A stretch of DNA of 64,000 bases from Salipiger sp. CCB-MM3. Lineage in GTDB: Bacteria; Pseudomonadota; Alphaproteobacteria; Rhodobacterales; Rhodobacteraceae. Below are positions 19,653 to 29,148 of this stretch, one piece after another. How positions within the stretch are numbered: the stretch's first letter is position 1; every line of letters starts with the position of its first letter. The stretch is from NCBI RefSeq assembly GCF_001687105.1, contig NZ_CP014596.1, positions 1 through 64,000 on the forward strand. The letters are read 5' to 3'. Under the pieces are notes generated by a model, which was given only the letters and a program-made list of their open reading frames with translations, was not told the origin of the DNA and did no database searches. The position numbers and the translations under genes are program-made.

Positions 19653-19930
19653 TGACCGACGAGCAGAAGAACCATATCGCCGAGGCCGCCCGACGTTCGG
19701 CGGACCGCGACCGGCTTGGCAAAGAGACGCCCGAACCCTCGCTTGGGGCGCGCCTTGGGCAGATCGGCATTCTTGGCTGGGCCGTGGTGGTGCCAACCCT
19801 GCTGGGCGTGGTGCTGGGCCGCGCCGCCGACCGCGCCTTCGGCACCGGCGTCTTCTTCACTGCCCCGGCGATCATGATCGGCGCCGCGATCGGCTTTCAT
19901 GCCGCATGGAAATGGATGCACAAGCAATGA
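19652..19930 (+). CDS. atpQ: N-type ATPase membrane protein AtpQ (AtpI/AtpZ-like)
   Basis: This 92-residue protein has a charged N-terminus (EQKNHIAEAARRSADRDRLG) and two transmembrane helices (IGILGWAVVVPTLLGVVLG and FFTAPAIMIGAAIGFHAAWK). The family is related to AtpI/AtpZ, thought to help assemble the c-ring. AtpQ and AtpR are specific marks of N-ATPase operons. It overlaps both neighbours by one to four bases. Confidence 0.85.
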
Positions 19931-20208
19931 CCCTGCCCGACACGCCCTACGCTCTCGCCGCCCTCGCGCTCTGCCTCGGCTTCGCGCTGGGGTGGGCGCA
20001 TTTCGCCAGCCTGCGGCGGGTGACCGACCTCTATCTCGGGTCCGGCCCGGCATGGCGGGCGCTGGTCTTGCAACTTGGCCGTCTCGCCATTCTGGCCGGG
20101 GTCTTGGTCGGGCTGGCCCTGCTGGGCGCGCTGCCACTGCTGGCGGGCACGCTGGGGCTGCTTCTGGCGCGGCAGATGGTGCTGCGCCGGTCGCGGAAGG
20201 GCGCGTGA
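19927..20208 (+). CDS. atpR: N-type ATPase membrane protein AtpR
   Basis: This 93-residue protein has three predicted membrane segments (ALAALALCLGFALGWAHFAS, then LQLGRLAILAGVLVGLALLG, then LLAGTLGLLLARQMVLR). The Arg in LQLGRLAIL lies inside the second helix, as expected for AtpR, whose conserved helix Arg has been proposed to interact with the c-subunit carboxylates. The function is not established experimentally as far as I know. Start and stop overlap atpQ and atpB. Confidence 0.83.
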   Translation: MTLPDTPYALAALALCLGFALGWAHFASLRRVTDLYLGSGPAWRALVLQLGRLAILAGVLVGLALLGALPLLAGTLGLLLARQMVLRRSRKGA

Positions 20209-20915
20209 TGGACAGCCCGCTTTCCCTCGATCCGCTGTTCTATCTGGGGCCGGTGCCGATCACCGAGCCGGTGCTGGTGACATGGGCGATCCTCGCGTTG
20301 CTGATACTCGGCTGCTGGCTTGCCACCCGCCACCTGTCGCTGACACCGGGGCGGCTGCAGACCTTGCTGGAGCTGTTCGTCGGTACCGTCGACGCCCAGA
20401 TCAGCGACACGATGCAGCGCGACCCACGCCGCTATCGCGCGCTCATCGGCACGATCTTCCTCTTTGTGCTGGTGGCCAATTGGTCGTCGCTGCTGCCCGG
20501 CATCGAGCCCCCGACCGCGCGGCTAGAGACCGATGCCGCGCTGGCGCTGATCGTGTTCGCCGCCACCATCTGGTACGGCGTCGCCGCGCAGGGGCTGCGG
20601 GGCTATCTCGCCACTTTCGCCGAGCCGTCCTGGGTGATGATCCCGCTCAACGTCGTCGAGCAGATCACCCGCACCTTCTCGCTGATCGTGCGCCTCTTCG
20701 GCAATGTGATGAGCGGCGTCTTCGTCATCGGCATCATCCTTACGCTCGCCGGGCTGCTGGTGCCAATCCCGCTGATGGCGCTCGATCTGCTGACCGGCGC
20801 CGTACAGGCCTATATCTTCGCCGTGCTCGCCACCGTCTTCATCGGCGCCGCCGTGGGCGAGCAGGCACCCTCCCCCACATCGCCATCCACTTCCGCAAAG
20901 GAGACCCGCCCATGA
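20208..20915 (+). CDS. atpB: N-type ATPase subunit a
   Basis: This 235-residue membrane subunit has the essential stator arginine in LIVRLFGNVMSG (about residue 163) and the conserved C-terminal helix (GAVQAYIFAVLATVFIGAAV). It forms the ion half-channels against the c-ring. The N-terminal extension typical of many a subunits is short here. The C-terminal ~15 residues are a Ser/Pro-rich tail that overlaps the atpE start. Confidence 0.92.
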   Translation: MDSPLSLDPLFYLGPVPITEPVLVTWAILALLILGCWLATRHLSLTPGRLQTLLELFVGTVDAQISDTMQRDPRRYRALIGTIFLFVLVANWSSLLPGIEPPTARLETDAALALIVFAATIWYGVAAQGLRGYLATFAEPSWVMIPLNVVEQITRTFSLIVRLFGNVMSGVFVIGIILTLAGLLVPIPLMALDLLTGAVQAYIFAVLATVFIGAAVGEQAPSPTSPSTSAKETRP

Positions 20916-21160
20916 CCGCAAACCTTGTCGAGATCGTCAGCATCCTTGCCGCCGCGCTTGCTGTGTCTTTCGGCGCCATCGGCCCGGCGCTGGCCGAAGG
21001 GCGCGCCGTGGCTGCCGCCATGGACGCCATCGCCCGCCAGCCCGAGGCCGCAGGCACGCTGAGCCGCACGCTCTTTGTCGGGCTCGCGATGATCGAGACC
21101 ATGGCGATCTACACGCTGGTGATCGCGCTGCTGCTGCTCTTCGCCAACCCTTTCGTCTGA
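20912..21160 (+). CDS. atpE: N-type ATPase c subunit (rotor ring)
   Basis: This 82-residue hairpin has helix 1 with IGPALAEGRAVAAAMDAIAR, the polar loop ARQPEA (41-46), and helix 2 with the ion-binding glutamate in AMIETMAIYTLV. Aligned to the Ilyobacter Na+ c subunit, Glu62-Thr63-Tyr67 match Glu65-Ser66-Tyr70, while Glu29 stands where that protein has Gln32. A second carboxylate at this place is a known trait of N-ATPase c subunits and bears on whether Na+ or H+ is moved. Confidence 0.93.
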   Translation: MTANLVEIVSILAAALAVSFGAIGPALAEGRAVAAAMDAIARQPEAAGTLSRTLFVGLAMIETMAIYTLVIALLLLFANPFV

Positions 21161-21173
21161 GGCAGGCATTGCC

Positions 21174-21908
21174 ATGAGTTTCGACTGGTGGACATTGGCG
21201 CTGCAGACGATCAACCTTTTGGTGCTGCTGTGGATCCTGTCGCATTTCCTGTTCAAGCCGGTGTCGGAGATCCTCGAAAAGCGGCAGGCGGCGGCAACCG
21301 ATGCGCTGGACCATGCGCGCAGCGCAAAGGCCGAGGCAGAGGCCGCTCTGGCCGAGGTTCGATCCGGCGATACCGCCGTGGCGGAGCGCCGCGCAAAGCT
21401 TCTGGCGACGGCGCAGGCCGAGGCCGCGCGCGCCCGGCGCGACTTGCTGGACGCGGCACGCGAGGATGCCGCCAAATTGCGCGCAGAGGCGCAGGCGGAG
21501 ATCCAGCGCAGCCGGAGCGATGCCGAGCGCGCGATGCAGGACGAGGCGGCGGATCTGGCGGTGGACATCTCGCGGCGGCTGCTCGACCGGCTGCCCGCGC
21601 AGATGCGCAGCGCGGGGTTCATCGACGGGCTGGCGGAGGCGGTGGCGCGGCTGCCGGAGCAGACGCGGGAAGGTCTCGGCGTCTCGGGTCCAGTGGTGGT
21701 CCGCGCGGCCAGCGCCCTCAGCGAGGCGGAGATGACCCTGCTGCAGGGCCGGCTCGCCGAGGTGCTGGGCCATGAGATCGCGCTTTCCATGACCACCGAT
21801 CCCTCGCTGCTCGCCGGGCTGGAACTGGACGCGCCGCATGCGGTGGTGCGCAACCACTTCCGCGCCGATCTTGACCACATCCGGCAGGAGTTGCTGCGGC
21901 ATGACTGA
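21174..21908 (+). CDS. atpF: N-type ATPase subunit b with delta-like C-terminal part
   Basis: The 244-residue protein is longer than the usual ~160-residue b subunit. Residues 1-30 hold the single membrane helix ([20 protein letters not shown]), residues 35-120 a long charged coiled coil, and residues ~160-244 a globular part ([20 protein letters not shown], then [20 protein letters not shown]) resembling the end of F1 delta/OSCP. No separate delta gene is in the operon, so AtpF probably provides the delta function. It overlaps atpA by 8 bases. Confidence 0.87.
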   Translation: MSFDWWTLALQTINLLVLLWILSHFLFKPVSEILEKRQAAATDALDHARSAKAEAEAALAEVRSGDTAVAERRAKLLATAQAEAARARRDLLDAAREDAAKLRAEAQAEIQRSRSDAERAMQDEAADLAVDISRRLLDRLPAQMRSAGFIDGLAEAVARLPEQTREGLGVSGPVVVRAASALSEAEMTLLQGRLAEVLGHEIALSMTTDPSLLAGLELDAPHAVVRNHFRADLDHIRQELLRHD

Positions 21909-23427
21909 AGAGACCCCCTCTGCCGACTGGCTGCGCCGTGGCCGCGCGACGCTCGCCCGCACCGAGCTTGCCCCCGAGGCGGAGCCCATCGGCCGGGTGA
22001 TCGCGGTGGCGGACGGGATCGCGCGGGTCTCGGGCCTGCCGGATGCGCCGCTTGGCGCGCTCCTGCACTTCGAAGGCGGACAGGCGGGATTTGCCCAGAC
22101 GCTGGATGCGCGCGAGATCGACGCGGTGCTTTTTGACGATGTGACCGGGATCGAGGCCGGGAGCAAAGTCACTGACACCGGCGATGTGGTCCGCGTGCCG
22201 GTGGGGGACGCGCTGCTCGGGCGGATCGTCGATCCGCTGGGCCGTCCTATCGATGGCGGCGCCGCGCTCGAGACACAAGAGGCTCTGCCTATCGAGCGCC
22301 CTGCCCCCGGCATCATCGAGCGCGCCTTGGTTTCGGAGCCGCTGATGACCGGCGTGCTGGTGGTCGACAGTCTTTTCGCCATCGGGCGCGGCCAGCGTGA
22401 GTTGATCGTCGGCGACCGGGCGACGGGAAAGACCGCGTTGGCGGTCGAGGCAATCATCAACCAAAAGCACAGCGACGTCATCTGCATCTATGTCGCCGTC
22501 GGCCAGCGTGTCACGGCGGTGGAACGGGTGATCGCGGCGGTGCGCGACCATGGCGCACCAGACCGCTGCGTCTTTGTCGTCGGCAATGCCGGAAGTGCGC
22601 CGGGGCTGCAGTGGATCGCGCCTTTCGCGGGCATGACCATGGCCGAATATTTCCGCGACGCGGGCCATGACGTTCTGATCGTGATCGACGATCTGACCCG
22701 CCACGCCGCCACCCACCGCGAGCTTGCGCTTCTCACCCGGGAGCCGCCGGGGCGCGAGGCCTATCCGGGCGATATCTTCTACCTGCACGCGCGGCTTTTG
22801 GAGCGCGCCGCCAAACTGCCGCGCGAGAGCGGCGGTTCGATCACCGCGCTGCCCATCGCCGAGACCGACGCGGGCAATCTGTCGGCCTATATCCCGACCA
22901 ACCTGATCTCGATCACCGACGGGCAGATCGTGCTCGACTCCCATCTCTTTGCCGCGAACCAGCGGCCTGCGGTGGATGTGGGGCTGTCGGTCAGCCGGGT
23001 CGGCGGCAAGGCGCAGGCCCCGGCACTGCGCGCGGTCTCGGGGCGGCTCCGGCTCGATTACGCGCAGTTTCAGGAGCTTGAGATGTTCACCCGTTTCGGC
23101 GGCATCTCGAGCACGCGGGTGAAGACGCAGATCGCGCGCGGCGAATGCATCCGGGCGCTGCTGGGCCAGCCGCGCTATGCCGGGCTGCGGCTCGTGGATC
23201 AGGTCGCGCTGCTGGCGGCGCTGGCCGAGGGGGCGCTTGATGGCATCCCGGCAGAACGCCTGAGCACGTTGCGACAGGAGTTGCCGGGGCGGCTCGACAC
23301 GCAGGGGCACGAGCTTGTCGCGGCGCTGCAGGAGAGCGGCACGCTCGACGATGCGCAGCGCACGGCGCTCGTGGCGCTGGTAGCCGAACTGGTGGGTGAA
23401 CTGGCTGGGGGGGATGGGCCGGAATGA
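21901..23427 (+). CDS. atpA: N-type ATPase alpha subunit
   Basis: This 508-residue non-catalytic nucleotide-binding subunit has the P-loop [10 protein letters not shown] near residue 174, the [17 protein letters not shown] segment, and the alpha signature region ([12 protein letters not shown], then [18 protein letters not shown]), including the arginine-finger motif SVSRVG. It forms the hexamer with AtpD. The start at 21901 overlaps the end of atpF and the stop overlaps atpG. Confidence 0.93.
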   Translation: MTEETPSADWLRRGRATLARTELAPEAEPIGRVIAVADGIARVSGLPDAPLGALLHFEGGQAGFAQTLDAREIDAVLFDDVTGIEAGSKVTDTGDVVRVPVGDALLGRIVDPLGRPIDGGAALETQEALPIERPAPGIIERALVSEPLMTGVLVVDSLFAIGRGQRELIVGDRATGKTALAVEAIINQKHSDVICIYVAVGQRVTAVERVIAAVRDHGAPDRCVFVVGNAGSAPGLQWIAPFAGMTMAEYFRDAGHDVLIVIDDLTRHAATHRELALLTREPPGREAYPGDIFYLHARLLERAAKLPRESGGSITALPIAETDAGNLSAYIPTNLISITDGQIVLDSHLFAANQRPAVDVGLSVSRVGGKAQAPALRAVSGRLRLDYAQFQELEMFTRFGGISSTRVKTQIARGECIRALLGQPRYAGLRLVDQVALLAALAEGALDGIPAERLSTLRQELPGRLDTQGHELVAALQESGTLDDAQRTALVALVAELVGELAGGDGPE

Positions 23428-24281
23428 GCGGCACGCTTTCCGACGTCGAGGAACGCATCGGCACGGTCCACAAACTGTCGGCGGTGATCACCGCGATGCG
23501 CGGCATCGCCGCCTCGCGCCTGCAGGACGCCAATGCCCATGTGGGTGCGATCCGCCTCTACGCCGACACCATCGGCGAGGCCATCGGTCAGGCGCTTGGC
23601 CTTTCCGAGGCCGAGCGCGCCGCCCCAAAGAGTGCAGCCGCGGGCGGCGCGCTGCACATCGTTCTCTGCGCCGAACAGGGCTTCGCCGGGAATTTCTCTG
23701 CACGGGTGCTCGAAGCCGCCCAGCATGCGCTTGTCGAGGCGGACCGCACGCATGAGGTCTTGCTCATCGGCGACCGCGGGCTGCTCATCGCGCATGACTA
23801 TGGCATCATGCCGAGTTGGAGCGCCCCGATGATCGCCCATCCGGCGCGCACGGCGCATCTGGCCGGGCGCATTGCCGAGGCAGTGTTTCAGCGCATCGCG
23901 GGCGGGCGCGCCAGTTCGGTGACCATCCTGCATGCCACGCCGGGCGGGACCGAGGGATATGACGTTGTGCACAAGCGGCTCGTGCCTTTCGACTACGGGC
24001 GCTTCCCTGCCCCCAAGACGATGCTGGAGCCGCGGATCACCCTGCCCCCCGAGGACCTGCTTGCCCGGTTGGTCGAAGAATATGTCTTTGCCGAGATCAG
24101 CGAAGCGCTGATGCTGTCCTTCGCCGCCGAGAACGAGGCGCGCATGCGCGCGATGATCGCGGCCCATGACAATGTCACCGCATCGCTCGAGGCGCTGGTC
24201 GGACAGGCGCGGCGGCTGCGGCAGGATGCGATCACCGAAGAGATCATGGAGCTTGCCACCGGCAGCCTGCCGGCGCGCTAA
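23424..24281 (+). CDS. atpG: N-type ATPase gamma subunit
   Basis: This 285-residue central-stalk subunit has the conserved N-terminal helix ([20 protein letters not shown]) and C-terminal helix ([20 protein letters not shown], then [15 protein letters not shown]), which wind together inside the head. The middle segment holds [17 protein letters not shown] and [11 protein letters not shown]. It ends the atp operon; the next gene starts 17 bases later. Confidence 0.9.
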   Translation: MSGTLSDVEERIGTVHKLSAVITAMRGIAASRLQDANAHVGAIRLYADTIGEAIGQALGLSEAERAAPKSAAAGGALHIVLCAEQGFAGNFSARVLEAAQHALVEADRTHEVLLIGDRGLLIAHDYGIMPSWSAPMIAHPARTAHLAGRIAEAVFQRIAGGRASSVTILHATPGGTEGYDVVHKRLVPFDYGRFPAPKTMLEPRITLPPEDLLARLVEEYVFAEISEALMLSFAAENEARMRAMIAAHDNVTASLEALVGQARRLRQDAITEEIMELATGSLPAR

Positions 24282-24298
24282 CCGCAGGAGGACGGACC

Positions 24299-25270
24299 AT
24301 GGCTGACATTGACCCGCAAAAGCCCCACCCCGCGCCAGACCCGGAGCGCCGCGTCGAGTTGCCGGGATGCGCTCCGAAACCCGCCTCCGACGACCGGCGC
24401 GCCCCTGATCTGGTCAGCACGATCATGGACAGCCCCAGTTATCGCGAGGGCGACCGCGATGTCGAGTTTCTCGACCGTGAGGATATGCGGGGGGTGCGGC
24501 TGTTGCTCGACTACCAAAAGCCCGAAACGCTGCTGCAGGCGCATGGCATCGCCCATGCCATCGTCGTCTTTGGCGCCACCCGCATCCCCGAACCGGCGCG
24601 CGCGCAGGCGCAGGTGGCGGACCGGCAGGCGGCGCTCGACGCGGCGCCCGGCGATCCGGCGCTGACCCGCGCGCTCGGCATCGCGCGGCGGGTGGCCGAC
24701 AAGAGCCGCTATTACGATGTGGCGCGCGCCTTCGGGCGGATCGTCGGCGAGCAGGAGGGACGCCATGGCAACCGGCTGGTGGTGGTCACCGGCGGCGGGC
24801 CGGGCATCATGGAAGCGGCCAATCGCGGCAGCCATGACGCGCAGGCGCGCACCGTGGGGCTGAACATCACGCTGCCGCACGAGCAGTATCCCAACCCCTA
24901 TCTGACGCCGGATCTGTGCTTTCGCTTTCACTATTTCGCCTTGCGCAAACTGCACTTCCTCAAGCGCGCGCGGGCGCTGGTTGTCTTTCCCGGCGGCTAT
25001 GGCACGCTGGACGAGCTTTTCGAGACGCTGACCCTGATCCAGACGCGGAAGATCCCACCGGTGCCGGTGGTGCTGGTCGGCGAGGCCTATTGGCGGCGGG
25101 CGTTCGATGCGGATTTCCTCGTCGACGAGGGCGTGATCGACCCCGAGGACCGAGACCTTTTCTGGTACGCCGAAGAAGCCGAAGAGATCTGGGAGGACAT
25201 TCAGCGCTGGTATCGGCGCGCGGGGCGCGAGATCACCTCTGCCGTGCCCGAACAGCCCTGCGACCGCTGA
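24299..25270 (+). CDS. LOG-family protein (nucleotide phosphoribohydrolase-like)
   Basis: This 323-residue protein has the LOG motif PGGYGTLDE near residue 233 and an upstream VVVTGGGPGIMEAANRG segment, the signature pair of cytokinin-riboside 5'-monophosphate phosphoribohydrolase-like proteins, often mislabelled lysine decarboxylase. Members release a base from nucleoside monophosphates. An extra ~80-residue N-terminal part makes it longer than the ~190-residue short form. It follows atpG by 17 bases with a GGAGGA site and may be co-transcribed with the ATPase; no functional link is evident. Confidence 0.82.
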   Translation: MADIDPQKPHPAPDPERRVELPGCAPKPASDDRRAPDLVSTIMDSPSYREGDRDVEFLDREDMRGVRLLLDYQKPETLLQAHGIAHAIVVFGATRIPEPARAQAQVADRQAALDAAPGDPALTRALGIARRVADKSRYYDVARAFGRIVGEQEGRHGNRLVVVTGGGPGIMEAANRGSHDAQARTVGLNITLPHEQYPNPYLTPDLCFRFHYFALRKLHFLKRARALVVFPGGYGTLDELFETLTLIQTRKIPPVPVVLVGEAYWRRAFDADFLVDEGVIDPEDRDLFWYAEEAEEIWEDIQRWYRRAGREITSAVPEQPCDR

Positions 25271-25316
25271 AACCAACGGTCGCGCTGCCGCAGTCTGCCG
25301 AGATGAAAGCCCGGCC

Positions 25317-25781
25317 TTACGCCTGCGGCAGACCGGTGCGGGCGCTTGCCGCAAAGCCTGCGCGGTGCTTGGACGTGCTGCCGTGCGCGCGCGGCGTCAC
25401 GCCCCCCTGATGCCTGCCCTCATCCGCAGAGCGGCGGGCGGGCGCGGCGCGTCCCACGCGCTTGTCGCCCGCCCAAGCGTCTTGGGCCTGAAAATCCAAT
25501 TCGTCGAGCGGGCACAGCCTGCAAAGAAGCTCCAGATCGCATTTGCCGCAGGTTCTGAGCTGATGCATTTGCCCAAAGAGGAAGATGGCGCGCTTCCCGG
25601 CGGCCACCGCCAGCACCAGCGCACCGGACGCAATGGCCAGTTCCAATGCGGCGAAGGTCTTGTCCGTGGCGTAGATGGCAGAGCAGATGAGTATCCCGGC
25701 AATCGCGCCCGCGCCAAGCGAGAGGATCACGCTCAGTCGCAGCAAAAGTGGCAGGGTCCGGGCAAAGAAATCCTGAGTCAC
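25317..25781 (-). CDS. Hypothetical two-helix membrane protein
   Basis: From a GTG at 25781 the frame encodes 154 residues with two hydrophobic segments (LLLRLSVILSLGAGAIAGIL and LELAIASGALVLAVAAGKRA). A Cys-rich segment follows (CGKCDLELLCRLC), with CxxC spacing that could bind metal. The C-terminal 50 residues are Arg/Ala-rich and may not be coding. No homologue comes to mind. The frame could start earlier (ATG at 25862), but AAGG lies well placed before the GTG. Confidence 0.4.
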   Translation of the reverse strand: MTQDFFARTLPLLLRLSVILSLGAGAIAGILICSAIYATDKTFAALELAIASGALVLAVAAGKRAIFLFGQMHQLRTCGKCDLELLCRLCPLDELDFQAQDAWAGDKRVGRAAPARRSADEGRHQGGVTPRAHGSTSKHRAGFAASARTGLPQA

Positions 25782-25914
25782 GGCGGGCCTTGAAATTGAG
25801 TTACCTAGAAAACGAGCGCACTCCCCGCCGCTCAGACTTTCGCAGTTCTTACGCTCGGTCAAGGCGGCAGGGCAAGGGATCGCCTGCGGCAGAGCTCGGT
25901 CGCCGCAGCTGTGC

Positions 25915-27060
25915 TCAATCCAGCCGCTTTCGGAAGCGCAGCGAGGCGACGATCAGCCCAAGCACGGCAAAGCCCAGCAGCCAGCCCGCGTCGGGCAGCA
26001 GATCGCCCAGTCCGGCATCGCGCAGCACCACGCCGCGGATGATCCGCATGAAATGCGTGGCGGGCAGCAGGTCGGCGAGCATCTGCGCGCCCTTGGGCAT
26101 GCCCTCATAAGGGAACATGAAGCCCGACAGCAGGATCGACGGCAGCAGCACGAAGACGGTCATCTGCATCGCCTGCAACTGGTTGCGCGCCAGCGTCGAG
26201 AGCACCAGCCCCAGCGAGAGGCTGGCGAGGATGAACAGCAGCGTCACAAGCAGCAGCACCCAAAGCGCGCCTGCCACCGTCACCGAAAACAGCAGCGCGC
26301 CGAGCCCGAGGATGATCCCGACCTGTATGAGCCCGATGCCGACATAGGGAATGATCTTGCCGATCATGATCTCGACCGGGCGGATCGGCGTGGTGATCAG
26401 CATCTCCATATTGCCGCGTTCGCTTTCGCGCACGATCGCGGCAGAGGTGAACATGATCATGGTCATCGTCAGGATGATGCCGACCAGTCCCGGCACGATG
26501 TTCACCACGGTGCGCTGCTCGGGGTTGTAAAATAGCGCCACCTCGAAGGTCGGCACCGCGGCATTGGCGGGCTCGCGGAACATCTCGCCCAGAGGCATCG
26601 AGCGCAGCGCCCGGATCGCCCCGGCGACCAGCGTGTCCGAGCCGTCGGCGATCCACTGCGCGATGGGCCGGGCGGTCGGGTCGTCGACCCCCGAGGCGAA
26701 CCGGCTGCCGATGGCGGGGCTGCGCACCAGCCGCTGCGCCACATCGCGCGGGATGATGAAGGCAGCGCGGGCCTCGGCCCGGACGATGGCGCGTTCGGCC
26801 TCGGCGACACTGGCGAGATGTTTTTCGAACCGCACCACCTGCGTCGCCTCGACCATCTGGATCAGGCTGCGGCTGAGGTTGGTGTCGCTCTGATCCACCA
26901 CCACCGCCGGGATGTGCCGGATCTCGGTGTTGATCGCATAGCCGAAGAGCACCAGTTGGATGAGCGGGATCATCACGATCATCCCGAAGGTCAGCCGGTC
27001 GCGCCGCAACTGCAACAGCTCCTTGCGCAGGATCGCCATGATGCGCCGCCCCGAGATCAT
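25915..27060 (-). CDS. ABC-2 type exporter permease
   Basis: This 381-residue protein has a typical ABC-2 layout: an N-terminal helix (MIVMIPLIQLVLFGYAI), a large extracytoplasmic domain (residues ~45-180), and five C-terminal helices (GLVGIILTMTMIMFTSAAIV onward). The segment REGNMEMLITTPIRPVEI-like (ESERGNMEMLITTPIRPVEI) before helix 3 is the family's coupling helix. It is the membrane subunit of the export system with the ATPase and HlyD protein upstream, resembling YbhGFSR or YhiI-RbbA-YhhJ but with a single permease. It overlaps the ATPase gene (ATGA). Confidence 0.88.
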   Translation of the reverse strand: MISGRRIMAILRKELLQLRRDRLTFGMIVMIPLIQLVLFGYAINTEIRHIPAVVVDQSDTNLSRSLIQMVEATQVVRFEKHLASVAEAERAIVRAEARAAFIIPRDVAQRLVRSPAIGSRFASGVDDPTARPIAQWIADGSDTLVAGAIRALRSMPLGEMFREPANAAVPTFEVALFYNPEQRTVVNIVPGLVGIILTMTMIMFTSAAIVRESERGNMEMLITTPIRPVEIMIGKIIPYVGIGLIQVGIILGLGALLFSVTVAGALWVLLLVTLLFILASLSLGLVLSTLARNQLQAMQMTVFVLLPSILLSGFMFPYEGMPKGAQMLADLLPATHFMRIIRGVVLRDAGLGDLLPDAGWLLGFAVLGLIVASLRFRKRLD

Positions 27061-28028
27061 CGCCCGGCCCCAGGGGTTTCGGCGGTTTCGGTGGGTTTGG
27101 CGGCCTTGACTGGCCGCTGCGTTGCCAGCACGAAGACATCCTCGAGGTTCGGCGCAATGGCCCGCACCTGCGCTCCCGGATGCGCGCTCAGAGCCTGCCG
27201 CACCAGCCCGACCGGATCGCCCGTACCTTCGGCCACCAGCACCCGCAGCCGTGCACCGATCTGCGCGACCGAGATGATCCCCGTCTGTCCGCTCAATGCC
27301 CGGCCAATATGGCGCGGATCGTCTGCGGCCACCTCCACCGCGCGTCCCTCGATCCGCGCCATAAGCTCATGCGGCGTGCCGTCGGCGCATTTGCGGCCCC
27401 GGTCGAGGATGGCGATGCGGTGGCACCGCTCGGCTTCATCCATCAGGTGGGTCGAGACAATCATCGTGGTGCCCTTATCCACCAGATCGAACAGCCGCTC
27501 CCAAAAGGCGCGGCGGGTCTCGGGATCGACCGCCGCCGTGGGCTCATCGAGAAACAGCAGCTCGGGCTCATGCATGACCGTCGCCGCCAGTGCGAGGCGC
27601 TGCCGCTGCCCGCCGCTGAGCGATCCGGCCAGAACATGGGCCTGTTCGGTGAGCGTGTAGGTCTCCAGCAGTTCGGCGATGCGCCGGCGTTTGGCTTTGG
27701 CTGGCAGATCGTGGATGTCGGCGATGAACCGCAGGTTCTCGAGCACGGTGAGGTCGCGGTAATGGGTAAAGCCCTGCGTCATATAGCCGATGCGCCGCTT
27801 CACCGCCTCGGCGTCGCCCGGCAGCCGCGCGCCCAGCACCTCGGCGTGGCCCTCTGTGGGCGTCAGCAGTCCGGTGAGCATCCGCATGGCGGTGGTCTTG
27901 CCAGAACCATTGGGACCGAGCAGGCCATAGACCACACCCTTCGGGATCGCGAGATCGAGCCCGTCGACGGCGGTCTTCTCGCCGAAGCGTCGGCTCAGGC
28001 CGAAGGTCTGGGCCACATTTGCGGTCAT
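27057..28028 (-). CDS. ABC exporter ATPase
   Basis: This 323-residue ATPase has Walker A (GPNGSGKTTAMRML, near residue 39), the Q-loop (RIGYMTQGFTHYRDLTVLEN), the signature LSGGQRQRL, Walker B (LLFLDEPTAAVDPETRR) and a switch His (VSTHLMDEAERC). The C-terminal ~80 residues form an extra domain common in CcmA/YbhF-type ATPases. The start at 28028 overlaps the stop of the HlyD gene. Longer in-frame starts are Gly-rich noise. Confidence 0.9.
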   Translation of the reverse strand: MTANVAQTFGLSRRFGEKTAVDGLDLAIPKGVVYGLLGPNGSGKTTAMRMLTGLLTPTEGHAEVLGARLPGDAEAVKRRIGYMTQGFTHYRDLTVLENLRFIADIHDLPAKAKRRRIAELLETYTLTEQAHVLAGSLSGGQRQRLALAATVMHEPELLFLDEPTAAVDPETRRAFWERLFDLVDKGTTMIVSTHLMDEAERCHRIAILDRGRKCADGTPHELMARIEGRAVEVAADDPRHIGRALSGQTGIISVAQIGARLRVLVAEGTGDPVGLVRQALSAHPGAQVRAIAPNLEDVFVLATQRPVKAAKPTETAETPGAGR

Positions 28029-28984
28029 GGCAGCGCCGCCGAAACCGGCAGCCCCGCCGGCAGATCCGCCGCCGCCTCGGGCAGCGCGACCTCGGCCGGA
28101 TAGACCAGACGGCTGCGCTGCTCTTGGTTGAGCGCGTAATAGGGCGTGAAGGCGGGCTCGTTGCTGATCCACCGCAGGGTGCCCTCATAGGCCTGCTCGG
28201 CGCCGTCGAGCCGGATACTGACGGGATCGCCGATCGAAAGCCCTGCCCGCCGCGTCTCGGGCACATAGACGCGGGCATAGGGCCGGTCGTCGGTGAGCAG
28301 CACCGCCACCGGGCTGCCCAGCGGAACGCGCTCGCCCCGGTTCCACGGCAGGCTGTCGAGCAGACCGTCGCGCGAGGCACGGATGGTCAGATCCGAAAGC
28401 CGTGTGCGTTCCGCCGCCACCTGCGCCTCGGCGGCGGTCACCTTGGCCTCGGCGATGCGGATATCTTCGGGCCGCGCGCCGGTCCGGAGTTCCTGCAGCG
28501 TCTGCTCGGCGCTGGTCAGTTCGGCCAGCGCAGAGTTGCGCCGCGCCACGTCCTGATCGAGCCGCGCGGCGGTGACGGTGCCGGTCTCCAGCAGGCGGGC
28601 GTTGCGGTCGTAGCTGGCCTGCGCCTCCTGATAGACTGCCCGCGCGCCCTCGATCCGCGCCTCGGCGATGGCGATCTCTTCGGACCGTGCGCCGGTCTGC
28701 ATGCGTTCAAGGTCGGCCTGCGCCTCGGCAAGCTGCGCTTGCGCCACCGCCAGTTCGGCCTGCTGCAGCGTATCGTCGAGTTGGACCAGAACGTCCCCGG
28801 CGGCGACCGCGCTGCCCTCGGCGACGGGCAGTCCGGTGATGATCTCGTTGGCGGTGGCCGTCAGCACGACCCGCTCGCGCATCAGCTGGCCGAGCGCCAC
28901 ATCCGGCCCCCGGCTCTCGCAGGACGGCAGGGCGAGCGGCAGCAGCAGCGCCGGTGCCGCCAGTAGCCTCAGCAATGCGATCAT
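28025..28984 (-). CDS. HlyD-family membrane-fusion (adaptor) protein
   Basis: This 319-residue periplasmic adaptor has an N-terminal hydrophobic signal or anchor (LRLLAAPALLLPLALPSC), a lipoyl-like half (ITGLPVAEGSAVAAGDVLVQ), a long alpha-hairpin coiled coil (residues ~75-200, with EEIAIAEARIEGARAVYQEA), and a beta-barrel part (GLLDSLPWNRGERVPLGSPV). It links the ABC exporter to an outer-membrane channel. The Cys after LPS could be lipidated, although Pro at -2 is atypical. No outer-membrane partner is in the operon. Confidence 0.87.
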   Translation of the reverse strand: MIALLRLLAAPALLLPLALPSCESRGPDVALGQLMRERVVLTATANEIITGLPVAEGSAVAAGDVLVQLDDTLQQAELAVAQAQLAEAQADLERMQTGARSEEIAIAEARIEGARAVYQEAQASYDRNARLLETGTVTAARLDQDVARRNSALAELTSAEQTLQELRTGARPEDIRIAEAKVTAAEAQVAAERTRLSDLTIRASRDGLLDSLPWNRGERVPLGSPVAVLLTDDRPYARVYVPETRRAGLSIGDPVSIRLDGAEQAYEGTLRWISNEPAFTPYYALNQEQRSRLVYPAEVALPEAAADLPAGLPVSAALP

Positions 28985-29095
28985 GACCGTCCCCTCCTCA
29001 CGCGCCCGCAGGCCAAGCCTCGCGCGCCCGGTCCTGCAAGTCCATGACTTTGATCAAAGCCTTGCCTCGGGAGCCTTGCACGGATCGGCACAGCA

Positions 29096-29121
29096 AAAGG
29101 GCCGCTGCAAAGCGGCCCTTT
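29096..29121 (-). terminator. Rho-independent terminator after the AGCS symporter gene
   Basis: AAAGGGCCGC (29096-29105) and GCGGCCCTTT (29112-29121) form a perfect 10-bp stem with a six-base loop, 27 bases beyond the stop at 29149 on the minus strand. The T's of the stem end serve as a short U-run. Confidence 0.8.
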
Positions 29122-29148
29122 GAGAGGTTTCGACAGATGCGCTGCGGC

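Noticed and set aside
28025..28984. Lipoprotein assignment for the HlyD-type adaptor
   Set aside because: The Cys after LALPS has Pro at -2, which is outside the usual lipobox; a plain signal peptide or anchor is equally possible.
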